The translations under genes and the position numbers were made by a program. The notes beneath the pieces were generated by a model. It ran no database searches. It saw only the letters and a list, made by a program, of their open reading frames with translations, and had not been told where the DNA came from. Shown here one piece after another: positions 46,264 through 55,085 of a stretch of DNA of 60,171 nt; the stretch's first letter is position 1, and every line of letters begins with the position of its first letter. The DNA is from Ignavibacteria bacterium UBA2373 (GTDB lineage Bacteria; Bacteroidota; Ignavibacteria; Kapaibacteriales; UBA961). Location: the NCBI GenBank assembly GCA_002344005.1, contig DDTD01000027.1, positions 1 through 60,171 on the forward strand, written 5' to 3'.

Positions 46264-47061
46264 ATGAACAGTTCTAATTATACAACTATCAATGGAATTA
46301 ATGTTCCCGAAGGAATGTACCCTGCATGGTCTCTCACCGAAGATGAAAAAAACAAATCATTAAAAAATAAATCACTTTTTTGCTCTAATGTAAGACCATC
46401 TACATTTTTTAAGCTAACAGGAAGAATTAATCATAACATCATTCAAGGAAATCTACAACATATTAATAGCAATGACTTCCACAGAAACATTGTTGGAATT
46501 TACACATATTTTTCTGATTTCCAAGAGAGAAAACCTGTATATTTCACTTTTGATAATATTACTCTTTATCGTCTTCTTGAAATATTACCGGAAGAACCAT
46601 TAAGTTTCATTCTCCAAAGAATTGACTCGCCTCGTATAATTCAGGATAACAGAGCGTTTATGATCATGCCTTTTGGTAAGGAAGAGTTAAATGATTTCTA
46701 TTTTAAGAGTATAAAAGGATTTCTAAACACTGAACTTAACATAAGCATATATCGAGCGGATGATTTTAATGGTAACGATATCATAGTGGAAACAATTTAC
46801 AATCAAATTGAGATCTCTGAATTTATTATTTGTGAAACAACTTATGACAACAAGAATGTTTTTTATGAGTTAGGTTATGCATCTGCTCTTAACAAAGAGA
46901 TTTTAACAATACAGAACGAAAAAATCAGCAATAATTTTTTCTTCGATAGAGCACATATACGAACAATAACATATAATTTAGACGAAATTGATATATTTCA
47001 CGATAGATTGAGAAAGTCAGTCATAGCCATTAGAGACAAAGTAATGTCACAGAACACATAA
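46264..47061 (+). CDS. Protein with nucleoside-2'-deoxyribosyltransferase/TIR-like domain
   Basis: 265 residues. Residues 1-125 are a beta-rich region I do not recognise. Residues about 130-245 form a small Rossmann-like domain: AFMIMPFGKE (131-140), SIYRADD (161-167), DIIVETIYNQIEISEFIICE (172-191) and NVFYELGYASALNK (198-211). The E-L-G-Y-A motif with Glu202 is the one carrying the nucleophile in nucleoside deoxyribosyltransferases, and related domains act as NAD- or nucleotide-base hydrolases in defence proteins. No transmembrane segment. The gene is about 30% GC among more GC-rich neighbours and has its own promoter box, suggesting transfer. A nucleotide-hydrolysing or defence role is inferred. 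Confidence 0.62.
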   Translation: MNSSNYTTINGINVPEGMYPAWSLTEDEKNKSLKNKSLFCSNVRPSTFFKLTGRINHNIIQGNLQHINSNDFHRNIVGIYTYFSDFQERKPVYFTFDNITLYRLLEILPEEPLSFILQRIDSPRIIQDNRAFMIMPFGKEELNDFYFKSIKGFLNTELNISIYRADDFNGNDIIVETIYNQIEISEFIICETTYDNKNVFYELGYASALNKEILTIQNEKISNNFFFDRAHIRTITYNLDEIDIFHDRLRKSVIAIRDKVMSQNT

Positions 47062-47159
47062 GTTAACTTCTACTTTAGTATAGAGATAAAAATTCAATAT
47101 TTTCATAACTATTCTCTAATACATTTCAAATACTACTATGTAACAAAGGGTTCATAGCA

Positions 47160-47864
47160 TTAGGAAAATCTCTCATTTTCCATACCACTCTTGTTCTCAG
47201 GCATTGCAGGTGCGGACTTGGGCTTAGTATGGTATATCACATAATCCTCATATTTCGCCGGATTCACATCAACCCACAACAGCTTCCCTATCGTACAAAA
47301 ACCAACCATCGTTTCATAAATCTCATTCAGCGCATCCGCCCGACGAAGCGTCATTTCCATCCGCTCACGCTGCGCATCCGTCACCACATCCGCCAAAACC
47401 ATCAACTCCGCACGTGCCGCCGCCAACTCATCCACCATGGGCTGCGTCAGACCAAAAACCGATAATGCCGCAAAATTTTCCGACAGCACCGCTAGCGCAT
47501 TTTGGCAACTCTCAAGCAATTCCGATGTGTTTTTTTGTGACAAATTATGACAATCCATCACCCCAATCAATGGAGTTTGCGCCCCAAAACACAGCCGCAC
47601 ACGTAGCACCATGCCCTCTATTTTTGCTCGAATTTGCTCTTGTTTTTTATCACGCGCCGCCACCGCTTCGGACACATACCAACGGCTTATCACATCATCA
47701 GCAAGAGCATCCGCCAACGCTATTGCCTCCGCAAAATTCTGCCTTTGCTCCGCTGTCACCCCATATTGCTCCAACAAATCCGCATCGCGCTCCATAGCCG
47801 ACGACACTTCCCGCGCTTTGCTCAACAGCCGCTCTACCGACAATCGAAACTTAAATATTCGCAT
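47160..47864 (-). CDS. Helical protein of unknown function
   Basis: 234 residues from the ATG at 47864; the frame stays open to 48092 but that part overlaps a REP-like element. The protein is mainly long amphipathic helices (FRLSVERLLSKAREVSSAM, AEAIALADALADDVISRWYV, ELAAARAELMVLADVV) and ends in a conserved-looking strand-like tail (GKLLWVDVNPAKYEDYVIY). No signal peptide, membrane helix or catalytic motif is seen. The C-terminal segment recalls hypothetical proteins of Bacteroidota that I cannot name. It lies just downstream of the 21-bp repeat arrays and is the only gene between them and the TIR-like gene. Base composition is C-rich on the coding strand. Confidence 0.6.
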   Translation of the reverse strand: MRIFKFRLSVERLLSKAREVSSAMERDADLLEQYGVTAEQRQNFAEAIALADALADDVISRWYVSEAVAARDKKQEQIRAKIEGMVLRVRLCFGAQTPLIGVMDCHNLSQKNTSELLESCQNALAVLSENFAALSVFGLTQPMVDELAAARAELMVLADVVTDAQRERMEMTLRRADALNEIYETMVGFCTIGKLLWVDVNPAKYEDYVIYHTKPKSAPAMPENKSGMENERFS

Positions 47865-47967
47865 CTGCTTTACCCTTTCGGAATGGATTTTTTCTATTGT
47901 TTTATCATCATCAAGGTCTATGGAAGTGCTGTTGCCTACCCTAAAACATGATTTTTGACCCATTGAC

Positions 47968-47982
47968 CATGCTTTGAGCATG
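47968..47982. repeat. REP-like palindrome (CATGCT TTG AGCATG)
   Basis: Six-base arms with a 3-nt loop, followed by CCGAAGCATCTCCCGACACT, which resembles a dispersed intergenic repeat I recall from several bacteria. It lies upstream of the helical-protein gene and argues against a start earlier than 47864. Confidence 0.45.
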
Positions 47983-48201
47983 CCGAAGCATCTCCCGACA
48001 CTGCCAAACCATGTCCCAAGCATGATATACAGGCGCATAATCGCAAAAAACCGTGCATCAAGCCCATCGAAGAAGGCAAAATGCCCCATCAACTGTCTTT
48101 TTTACTATGTTTATCGGCGCAATTTCATTCCATTAACCCTCACTATCACCGCAATATTACAAATTTTCTCTCTATAATGGCTCATTTGGGGTAAATATGT
48201 A

Positions 48202-48411
48202 GTGCGTCTATCATTCTAAACAGTGATTTTATTATTCTAAGCAATGCGTCTATTATTTTAAGTGATACGTCCATTATTGTTATCAATACGTCCATTATTC
48301 TAAACAGTGCGTCCATCATTTTAAGTGATGCGTCTATAATATTTAACAGTACGTCTATGATTCTAAATAGTGCGTCTATAATTCTAAGCAGTGCATCTAA
48401 CATTATTAATA
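48202..48411. repeat. Array A: ten 21-bp tandem repeats
   Basis: Ten consecutive units of exactly 21 bp, of the type GTGCGTCTATAATTCTAAGC(A), with 3-8 differences each. On the minus strand, which is open throughout, the units encode heptads such as DALLRII, DVLLNII, DALFRIM, an amphipathic-helix pattern. No stops interrupt. No gene can be assigned. Confidence 0.9.
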
Positions 48412-48438
48412 GTCTGTAAAGCAAATTTCTTGCTCAGT

Positions 48439-48606
48439 ATATCTTTTGAACAGGTATATACATTTTTCGCTTTTATCGCTATACCTTTTGAACAAGTATA
48501 TATATCTTTTGCTTTTATCGCTATAACTTTTGAATAGGTATATATATCTTTTGTTTTTATCGCTATATCTTTTGAACAAGTATATATATCTTTTGAAAAG
48601 GCATAT
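48439..48606. repeat. Array B: four 42-bp (2 x 21) tandem repeats
   Basis: Four units of 42 bp (48439, 48481, 48523, 48565; the last diverges at its 3' end), sharing CTTTTATCGCTATA and CTTTTGAACAAGTATATATA. On the minus strand they encode 14-residue repeats of the type YLFKRYSDKSKRYI. The period is twice that of arrays A and C. Confidence 0.88.
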
Positions 48607-48625
48607 ATAGGATATGAATAAGTTT

Positions 48626-48877
48626 GCAATGGATGGGAACATCTTTGTTTATGATGGGAATAGCTTCGCAATAGATAGGAATAGCTTTGCAATGGATGGG
48701 AACATCTTTGTTTATGATGGGAACATCTTTGTAATTGATAGGAATAGCTTCGCGATGGATGGGAATAGCTTCGCGATGGATGGGAATAGCTTCGCAATAG
48801 ATGGGAATAGCTTCGCGATGGATGGGAATAGCTTCGCAATGGATGGGAATAGCTTCGCAATGGATGGGGCTATAATG
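48626..48877. repeat. Array C: about twelve 21-bp tandem repeats
   Basis: Eleven full units of 21 bp plus a partial one, core GATGGATGGGAATAGCTTCG. Later units (48752 on) are nearly identical while the first six are more varied. The plus strand is open as MDGNSFA heptads, the minus strand as HPSRSYS or FPSIAKL heptads. It abuts the atpG terminator. Confidence 0.92.
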
Positions 48878-48910
48878 AAAAAAACCCCAAGTTTGTCCGG
48901 CTTGAGGTTT
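48877..48910 (-). terminator. Intrinsic terminator after atpG
   Basis: AACCCCAAG (48883-48891) pairs with CTTGAGGTT (48901-48909) with one mismatch and a 9-nt loop; on the minus strand seven T follow. It ends the atp transcript. Confidence 0.85.
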
Positions 48911-48937
48911 TCAGTGCTTGTACAAAGGGCGTAACAG

Positions 48938-49834
48938 TTAGTTTTTGAGCGCTTCAGCTCCACCGACGATTTCGAGCATCTCTTTAGTGATTGCCGCTTG
49001 TCGAAGATTGTTGAATTTGAGTTGAAGTGCTTTGATAAGGTCTTTGGAATTTTTGGTTGCTGCTTCCATAGCGACCATACGCGCTGCGTTTTCGGCTGCA
49101 TTAGAATCGAGAAGCGATCGCCATAGTTGATTCGTGAGGTATTTTGGTAAGAGTGTGTCCATGATGTCTCCGCGCGATGGCTCGAAGATATAGTCGGACT
49201 GCTCTCCTGATACTGATTTCTTGGTTTCTTGTTGGTTTTTGCGTTCGATTGGTAAGAGTTGCTCGGTCATAACTTCTTGTCTCATGACGGAACGAAATTG
49301 ATTGCCGATGACTTCTACGTGGTCGAATTTTTCTTCCGAGAAGCCATTGAGAACGATTTCGGCTAGCTCTTGTGCCGTTCCGAATCGCAATTTTTGGAAT
49401 ATGTCCGGAAATGTCGCAATGACGGGAATGCTCTGGCGTTGGAAGAATTGCACGGAGCGTTTTCCGACGGCAATGACGGAAACTTGGGCATCGGGAAATT
49501 CTTGTTGGATACCTGATTTTACTCTTTGTCCTGCAATGCGTAAGACATTGGAGTTGAAGCTGCCGCATAAACCACGGTCGGAACTGATGACGATGACGGC
49601 GACGGAACGTATTTTTTGGGGACGACGGAGTAAGGGATGGTAATAGTCCTCTTCGACGGACGATGCCAGATTACCGAGAATCTCGGAGAGTTTTTTGGAA
49701 TAAGGTCGTGCGGCTAAGATAGCTTCTTGCGCTCTTCGGAGCTTCGCCGCTGCTACCATACGCATAGCGGAAGTGATTTTGGAAGTGTTTTTTACCGCTA
49801 CGATACGTTGTTTTATGTCTCTGAGAGTTGCCAT
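48938..49834 (-). CDS. atpG: ATP synthase gamma subunit
   Basis: 298 residues from the ATG at 49834, where ATLRDIKQRIVAVKNTSKIT begins; an earlier in-frame codon lies inside hldD. The N- and C-terminal coiled-coil helices are conserved (AMRMVAAAKLRRAQ and MLEIVGGAEAL), and the middle has ISSDRGLCGSFNSN. Gamma is the central rotor shaft of F1. It lies 22 bp after hldD and is the last gene of this atp cluster; atpD and atpC must be elsewhere. Confidence 0.95.
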   Translation of the reverse strand: MATLRDIKQRIVAVKNTSKITSAMRMVAAAKLRRAQEAILAARPYSKKLSEILGNLASSVEEDYYHPLLRRPQKIRSVAVIVISSDRGLCGSFNSNVLRIAGQRVKSGIQQEFPDAQVSVIAVGKRSVQFFQRQSIPVIATFPDIFQKLRFGTAQELAEIVLNGFSEEKFDHVEVIGNQFRSVMRQEVMTEQLLPIERKNQQETKKSVSGEQSDYIFEPSRGDIMDTLLPKYLTNQLWRSLLDSNAAENAARMVAMEAATKNSKDLIKALQLKFNNLRQAAITKEMLEIVGGAEALKN

Positions 49835-49856
49835 AGTCTTAAAGTAAAGAAAAGAT

Positions 49857-50822
49857 TTACCAATATTGCCAAGAGTTACGAAGATGTTGGCGAACATAAT
49901 CGTTCACCGCGTCTTCGAGTGAGCTGAATTTCGTTTGAGGGAAGCATTCGATAACAGAAGTCATGTCCGCTTCGGTAAAGTTTTGATATTGTGAGCTTAG
50001 AGAATCGGGCATTGGGACATATTCTATGTTCGGCACGATGTCCATCGCATTGAATACCGCATTGGCTAAGTCATTCCATGAGCGTGCTTTTCCTGTTCCA
50101 AGATTGTAAAGTCCGAATATGTCACGGTTGTTAATCCAATGCCAGAGAAGGTCGCAACAATCCTTGACATAGACAAAATCCCTCATTTGCCCGCCGTCAA
50201 TGTATTCGGGCGTTGTTGATTGGAAGAGTTTGACCTTGCCAGATTGCTTGATCTGGTTGTATGATTTGTATATCATACTTGCCATATCGTTTTTGTGGTA
50301 TTCATTCGGACCAAAGACATTGAAAAATTTTATTCCAAGCATATTATTATGCACGTCCATAGTCTTTGCCCATTCATCGAAGAGCTGCTTTGAGTAACCG
50401 TACATATTGAGCGGACGTAAGCCATAGGTCATTGAGTCGGAGTAGCCATTCTCACCAAGTCCATAAGTAGCCGCGCTTGAAGCATAGATGAACCGGATGT
50501 CATTATCAAGAGCATGGACAGCGAGGTCACGGGTATAATGGAAGTTATTGGTGAGGAGGAGGTCAGCGTCACGTTCTGTTGTAGCGGTCGTAGCTCCCAG
50601 GTGCACGATGGTTTCGATGGAGTTATCGTATTCACCGTTGATGAAATCCGGGAGGAATTCCTCGGGATGGACGATCTCCCAAAATCGTTTACCGACGAGA
50701 TTTTTCCATTTATCGCGATTCTCTAAATAATCAACGACGAGAACATCGAAGACGCCCTCGTCGTTAAGTTTTTTGAGTAAGCAACTACCGATGAAACCGG
50801 CTGCACCTGTGATGACAATCAT
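49857..50822 (-). CDS. hldD: ADP-L-glycero-D-manno-heptose-6-epimerase
   Basis: 321 residues. The NAD(P)-binding GAAGFIGS is at the start, the catalytic YGYSK (Tyr/Lys) is in the middle, and GPNEYHKNDMASM and FVYVKDCCDL are typical of the HldD/RfaD family. It turns ADP-D-glycero- into ADP-L-glycero-manno-heptose for the LPS inner core. Its place between atpA (26 bp upstream) and atpG (22 bp downstream) on the same strand is unusual. Its codon use fits its neighbours, so a recent insertion is not indicated. Confidence 0.9.
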   Translation of the reverse strand: MIVITGAAGFIGSCLLKKLNDEGVFDVLVVDYLENRDKWKNLVGKRFWEIVHPEEFLPDFINGEYDNSIETIVHLGATTATTERDADLLLTNNFHYTRDLAVHALDNDIRFIYASSAATYGLGENGYSDSMTYGLRPLNMYGYSKQLFDEWAKTMDVHNNMLGIKFFNVFGPNEYHKNDMASMIYKSYNQIKQSGKVKLFQSTTPEYIDGGQMRDFVYVKDCCDLLWHWINNRDIFGLYNLGTGKARSWNDLANAVFNAMDIVPNIEYVPMPDSLSSQYQNFTEADMTSVIECFPQTKFSSLEDAVNDYVRQHLRNSWQYW

Positions 50823-50848
50823 GGAACCATGCTCGCAGAAAGTGTTAC

Positions 50849-52405
50849 TTATTTAGGTAAAGAAGCTTTGAATTTAGCCGCGAAAGATTCTAAGGCATTT
50901 TTGAGAGCCGTAGCGGTTTCGGGAATTAATTCTTTGTGTTCAGCGATTGATATTAGGATGTTTCTGTGCCCAAGTTCAAGGAAGTTCATGTATTCTTCTT
51001 CGAATTGTTTGAGTTTATTGAGAGGAATATCGTCAATAACGCCAGAAGTAGCCGCAATAATTAAGCATACTTGTTTTTCAACGGGTATAGGACTGAATTG
51101 CGGTTGTTTTAAGATTTCAGTTAAGATTTGCCCGCGCAGAAGCTGTTGTTGAGTTGATTTATCTAAGTCAGAGCCGAATTTGGCAAAGGCTTCGAGTTCT
51201 CGGAACATAGCAAGCTCGAGTTTGAGTGGACCGGCAACTTTTTTCATTGCTTTAATCTGGGCACTACCACCAACACGCGATACGGATATACCGACATTCA
51301 AGGCAGGACGAATACCGGCATTGAAGAGGTTTGATTCGAGGTAAATCTGACCATCGGTAATGGAGATTACGTTAGTTGGGATGTAAGCAGATACGTCACC
51401 TGCTTGTGTTTCAATAACGGGAAGCGCGGTAAGCGATCCTCCACCGAGTTCTTTCGATAGTTTTGAAGCGCGTTCAAGTAAGCGACTATGGAGATAGAAA
51501 ATATCACCCGGATATGCTTCACGTCCCGGCGGGCGACGCAATAAAAGCGACACTTGGCGATATGCGGCGGCTTGTTTTGTCAAATCATCATAGATAATGA
51601 GAGCATGGCGACCGGAATCGCGGAAGTATTCACCCATGGATGTACCACAGTAAGGCGCAATGAACTGTAAAGGAGCGGGATCGGATGCATTTGCAGCAAC
51701 GATGATAGTATATTCCATAGCTCCTTGTTCTTCGAGAGTTGCCACCACGTTTGCAACAGTGGAACCTTTTTGTCCGATAGCGACATAGATACAATAGACG
51801 GGTTCAATCCCCTGTTTTTTTGCTTCTTCGGTGTGTGTATATTTCTGATTGATAATCGTGTCAATTGCAACGACGGTTTTTCCAGTTGAACGGTCACCAA
51901 TGATAAGCTCGCGTTGTCCCCGCCCGATGGGAATAAGAGCATCAATAGCTTTGATACCTGTTTGGAGCGGCTGATTTACGGGGCTACGTTCGATGACACC
52001 GAGTGCTTTTCTTTCAATTGGCAGAGAGTGAGGTGTGTTGATAGCACCTTTACCGTCAATGGGTAAGCCAAGAGGATTGACGACTCGTCCAAGCATTGCT
52101 TCGCCCACGGGAACTGAAGCAATACGCCCTGTACGGCGGACGGTATCTCCTTCTTTTACCAAGCGGTCATCACCGAATAACACCACCCCGATATTATCTT
52201 CTTCGAGGTTAAGTGCCATACCGACGACGCCATTAGGGAACTCAACAAGTTCGGATGCCATGACCTTTGTAAGACCATAGACACGTGCGACACCGTCTCC
52301 GACTTGGAGCACGGTCCCCACTTCATAAATATCAACATCTTTTTCGTAGCCGGAAAGCTGCCGACGTAAAATCGCACTTATTTCCTCGGGACGAATTTCT
52401 GCCAT
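50849..52405 (-). CDS. atpA: ATP synthase alpha subunit
   Basis: 518 residues. The P-loop is GDRSTGKT; other signatures are LIIYDDLTKQAAAYRQ, RPPGREAYPGD and PALNVGISVSRVGGSAQ, which holds the arginine finger region. Alpha forms the non-catalytic sites of F1. It lies 60 bp after atpH and before hldD. Confidence 0.97.
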   Translation of the reverse strand: MAEIRPEEISAILRRQLSGYEKDVDIYEVGTVLQVGDGVARVYGLTKVMASELVEFPNGVVGMALNLEEDNIGVVLFGDDRLVKEGDTVRRTGRIASVPVGEAMLGRVVNPLGLPIDGKGAINTPHSLPIERKALGVIERSPVNQPLQTGIKAIDALIPIGRGQRELIIGDRSTGKTVVAIDTIINQKYTHTEEAKKQGIEPVYCIYVAIGQKGSTVANVVATLEEQGAMEYTIIVAANASDPAPLQFIAPYCGTSMGEYFRDSGRHALIIYDDLTKQAAAYRQVSLLLRRPPGREAYPGDIFYLHSRLLERASKLSKELGGGSLTALPVIETQAGDVSAYIPTNVISITDGQIYLESNLFNAGIRPALNVGISVSRVGGSAQIKAMKKVAGPLKLELAMFRELEAFAKFGSDLDKSTQQQLLRGQILTEILKQPQFSPIPVEKQVCLIIAATSGVIDDIPLNKLKQFEEEYMNFLELGHRNILISIAEHKELIPETATALKNALESFAAKFKASLPK

Positions 52406-52465
52406 TGTGTTACCTTCGTAGAATTGTTATCGTAGATTTTTTTTGATTACTATTTACAAACAATA

Positions 52466-53044
52466 TCAGACAGCAGCAATTTTTGCTCTGACCTCTGTTG
52501 TCATTTCTGAACCGGCTAATTGCGAATACAAAGCCGAAAGTTGAGATAATATGCTACCATCGTAACACATATCATGCACTTGAATTTTCAAACCACCAAT
52601 AAGAGATTTATTGACTTTGAAGGTGGGGTTAATTCTTTTGCCTGTGAGAGAAGCCATAGAAGAAATGACATTTTCACGAACATCATCAGTGAGTGCTGTT
52701 GCAGATTCAACCACAACCTTGAGAATGGCACGTGCTTCATTATATACTTCTTCAAACATGGAAATTGCTTCTTGTATATATGCTTCTCTGCCTTTGTTAT
52801 TCAGAAAAGCGAGAAAATCCATAGTTAAAGGGGAAACATTAGAAGCAAATACCTCGCGAAGTACATCTGTCTTTACGGCTTTACGTATGACCGGGCTGCT
52901 AAGCATAACTCGTAAATCTTTAGATTCACCAATAATTCTCCGAACATACAGCAAGTCTGCAAGTACGGCATCGGTAACACCTGATTGCTCAGCATTTCTA
53001 AACAGTGCCACACTGTATCGCTTAACTATTCTTGAATGTGCCAT
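52466..53044 (-). CDS. atpH: ATP synthase delta subunit
   Basis: 192 residues. The N-terminal helical bundle (RIVKRYSVALFRNAEQ) and C-terminal VNKSLIGGLKIQVHDMCYDGS are typical of the delta/OSCP family. It links F1 to the peripheral stalk. It lies 24 bp after atpF. Confidence 0.92.
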   Translation of the reverse strand: MAHSRIVKRYSVALFRNAEQSGVTDAVLADLLYVRRIIGESKDLRVMLSSPVIRKAVKTDVLREVFASNVSPLTMDFLAFLNNKGREAYIQEAISMFEEVYNEARAILKVVVESATALTDDVRENVISSMASLTGKRINPTFKVNKSLIGGLKIQVHDMCYDGSILSQLSALYSQLAGSEMTTEVRAKIAAV

Positions 53045-53068
53045 TATTGTGTTTAATCGTGTAATTTA

Positions 53069-53566
53069 TCAGTTTCTCGAAACTTTGTCTATATATTGAA
53101 GAACAAGTGCTTTATGCTTATTTTCATCAAGAGTTTCAGAGAGCATTTTTCCGGTTGCTGCAACTACTAAAGTAGCCATTTCAGCGCGAATTGTTTGTAA
53201 AGCAAGCTCTTTCTCACGTTCAATCTCACGCACAGCTTGATCAAGTTTTTCTTTTTTAACTTTCTCGGCTTGCTCTTGAGCTTGGCGAATAATTGTTTCA
53301 GCTTGAACTTTACCTTGTTTAACTAATTCCATCATTTCATGTTGCGCTGAACCTAATTTTTCTTGGCTTTCACGGAGCAACTTTTGAGCTTCGGTATTCA
53401 GTCGCTCAGATTCGCTAATAGCATTAGTTATAGAATTTTCGCGGTCTTCCAATGAAGATATCATCGGTTTAAAGCCAAATTTAGCAATGAGAAAAAAGAA
53501 AACACCAAAATTGACAAGAGTCCAAATTATCAATCCCGGCGAAACATTGAGTAGTGTATCTGCCAT
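53069..53566 (-). CDS. atpF: ATP synthase b subunit
   Basis: 165 residues: one N-terminal membrane helix (about 10-30, ending at FGFKPM) followed by a long charged coiled coil, as expected for the peripheral stalk. PMISSLEDRENSITNAI is the typical start of the soluble part. It lies 111 bp after atpE. Confidence 0.93.
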   Translation of the reverse strand: MADTLLNVSPGLIIWTLVNFGVFFFLIAKFGFKPMISSLEDRENSITNAISESERLNTEAQKLLRESQEKLGSAQHEMMELVKQGKVQAETIIRQAQEQAEKVKKEKLDQAVREIEREKELALQTIRAEMATLVVAATGKMLSETLDENKHKALVLQYIDKVSRN

Positions 53567-53677
53567 CAGAAATACCAGATGAAGTGAAACAAATTGATAA
53601 ATAATAATATTAATTACCCTTCCGGCTCTTTAATTGAACCGGAAGCATCTGCAATTAGTGTATATGACGTTCAACTC

Positions 53678-53908
53678 TTATGCTTTGAACGCAAGTAAGA
53701 TACAAACAACGCACGCAAGAAGTGCAACACCCTCGATAAGAGCAGCACCAATAATCATGGTTGTACGCGCATCTTTAGCTGTTTCAGGTTGACGCGCACC
53801 TGCTTCAAGTGCCGCAGCTACGAGTGGTCCTATACCGGTGCCAACACCAAAAACTGTAATACCAACACCGAGACCGGCTGCTAACCATGCTAATGCTTTT
53901 GCTTCCAT
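53678..53908 (-). CDS. atpE: ATP synthase c subunit
   Basis: 76 residues in two membrane helices joined by a polar loop with ARQPE. The ion-binding carboxylate is Glu59 in GAALIEGVALL. The residues after Glu59 are Gly-Val rather than the Ser/Thr pair of Na+-coupled rings, and no Gln partner is seen in helix 1, so proton coupling is likely. It forms the c-ring in the membrane. Confidence 0.95.
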   Translation of the reverse strand: MEAKALAWLAAGLGVGITVFGVGTGIGPLVAAALEAGARQPETAKDARTTMIIGAALIEGVALLACVVCILLAFKA

Positions 53909-53980
53909 GTAATTCCTCCAGATGGAAAAAATGAGTAAATAAATGCGATATTTCGCTTGATAATTATCGTTGTAAAATGA

Positions 53981-55045
53981 TTAATGATGATGCTCTTCAT
54001 CATGACTGTGATCACCAACTGCCAACCCTGTAAATACTGCTGTAAGCATTGTAAATACATATGCCTGCAAGAAAGCGACTAATAATTCAAGACATAGAAC
54101 AAAGACTGAAAATAACACAGAAGGTACAGTAACGGAATAACCGACGGATGCACCAAATAATTGCTTAAAGTAAAATATTATGCCCACTAATGCCAAAAGT
54201 GCGACGTGCCCTGCCGTCATATTAGCGAAAAGACGAATCGCTAAGGCAAATGGCTTGGTGAAAATACCCATAATTTCAATCGGTACCATAATCGGTGCTA
54301 AAAAAGCCGGTGCTCCTCCGAGTAAATGGTGAAACCATGCACCGATACCAGATTCTTTTATTGCGGTATAATTCACCACCAGAAATGCGGTTAGAGCAAG
54401 TGCTATCGTTGTACCTAATGCACTTGTCGCAGCATGTCCACCGGGCATTAAACCAAAAATGTTGAGAATTAAGATGAAAAAGAATAAAGACAAAAAATAC
54501 GGCAATAGTCGTTTTGCGGGTCTTGCGGGTAAGTTTGGAGCAACAACCTCATCTCGAATAAATACGATAAGCACTTCCAAAAGATTTTGAATTCCACTCG
54601 GTGCTTTACCTTTGTTTTTCTTCGCTTTTGATGATGCGATAAGGAATAAAGCACCCACTACGAGAAAACCCATCCATTGAAGAAACACAAAATTCGTAAT
54701 GCTGAAATCTATTGCAGGATGTTGTTCAGGATTATCTTTACGAACTGGATGCCCGTGTGATAATTCATAGATTCCACCAGCATTTACTGCATCAGCATTA
54801 GGATAAAAATTTAATCCTTGATCTTTATCATAAAAAATGTATGGCAAAGAGATAATTTTCTTGTCATATAAGTAAAAACCATGGTGATCCCCCATTCCTG
54901 TTGCAAGAATGTCAAGAATCGGGTTACTATCACCGGTATTTTCCGTATGAAGTTCAGAAGTTGATGTATGCGGATCTGAAGTCTGTGATTCTGCAGAATG
55001 TGTTGTACTCTGTGATGTCGCAGTTGTATGTGATTCTTGACTCAT
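53981..55045 (-). CDS. atpB: ATP synthase a subunit with long polar N-terminus and His-rich ends
   Basis: 354 residues from the ATG at 55045, longer than the typical 240-280. The first ~130 residues are a Ser/Thr/His-rich extension, then a hydrophilic region with GDHHGFYLYDKK. The membrane part has the catalytic arginine in PFALAIRLFANMTAGH. The C-terminus ends GDHSHDEEHHH. Long N-termini before the first helix are known in FCB a subunits. It forms the two half channels against the c-ring. It lies 72 bp before atpE. Confidence 0.93.
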   Translation of the reverse strand: MSQESHTTATSQSTTHSAESQTSDPHTSTSELHTENTGDSNPILDILATGMGDHHGFYLYDKKIISLPYIFYDKDQGLNFYPNADAVNAGGIYELSHGHPVRKDNPEQHPAIDFSITNFVFLQWMGFLVVGALFLIASSKAKKNKGKAPSGIQNLLEVLIVFIRDEVVAPNLPARPAKRLLPYFLSLFFFILILNIFGLMPGGHAATSALGTTIALALTAFLVVNYTAIKESGIGAWFHHLLGGAPAFLAPIMVPIEIMGIFTKPFALAIRLFANMTAGHVALLALVGIIFYFKQLFGASVGYSVTVPSVLFSVFVLCLELLVAFLQAYVFTMLTAVFTGLAVGDHSHDEEHHH

Positions 55046-55085
55046 GAAAACCAATCGTTTGTCAATAACAAATTTACTTTTAAAA

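Noticed and set aside
48626..48877. CRISPR array
   Set aside because: Units are head-to-tail without unique spacers, 21 bp is too short for CRISPR repeats, and no cas genes are near.
48614..48934. Plus-strand protein made of MDGNSFA heptads
   Set aside because: Openness follows from a 21-bp period without stops; the other strand is open too and the frame runs into the atpG terminator. Kept as repeats, not as a gene.
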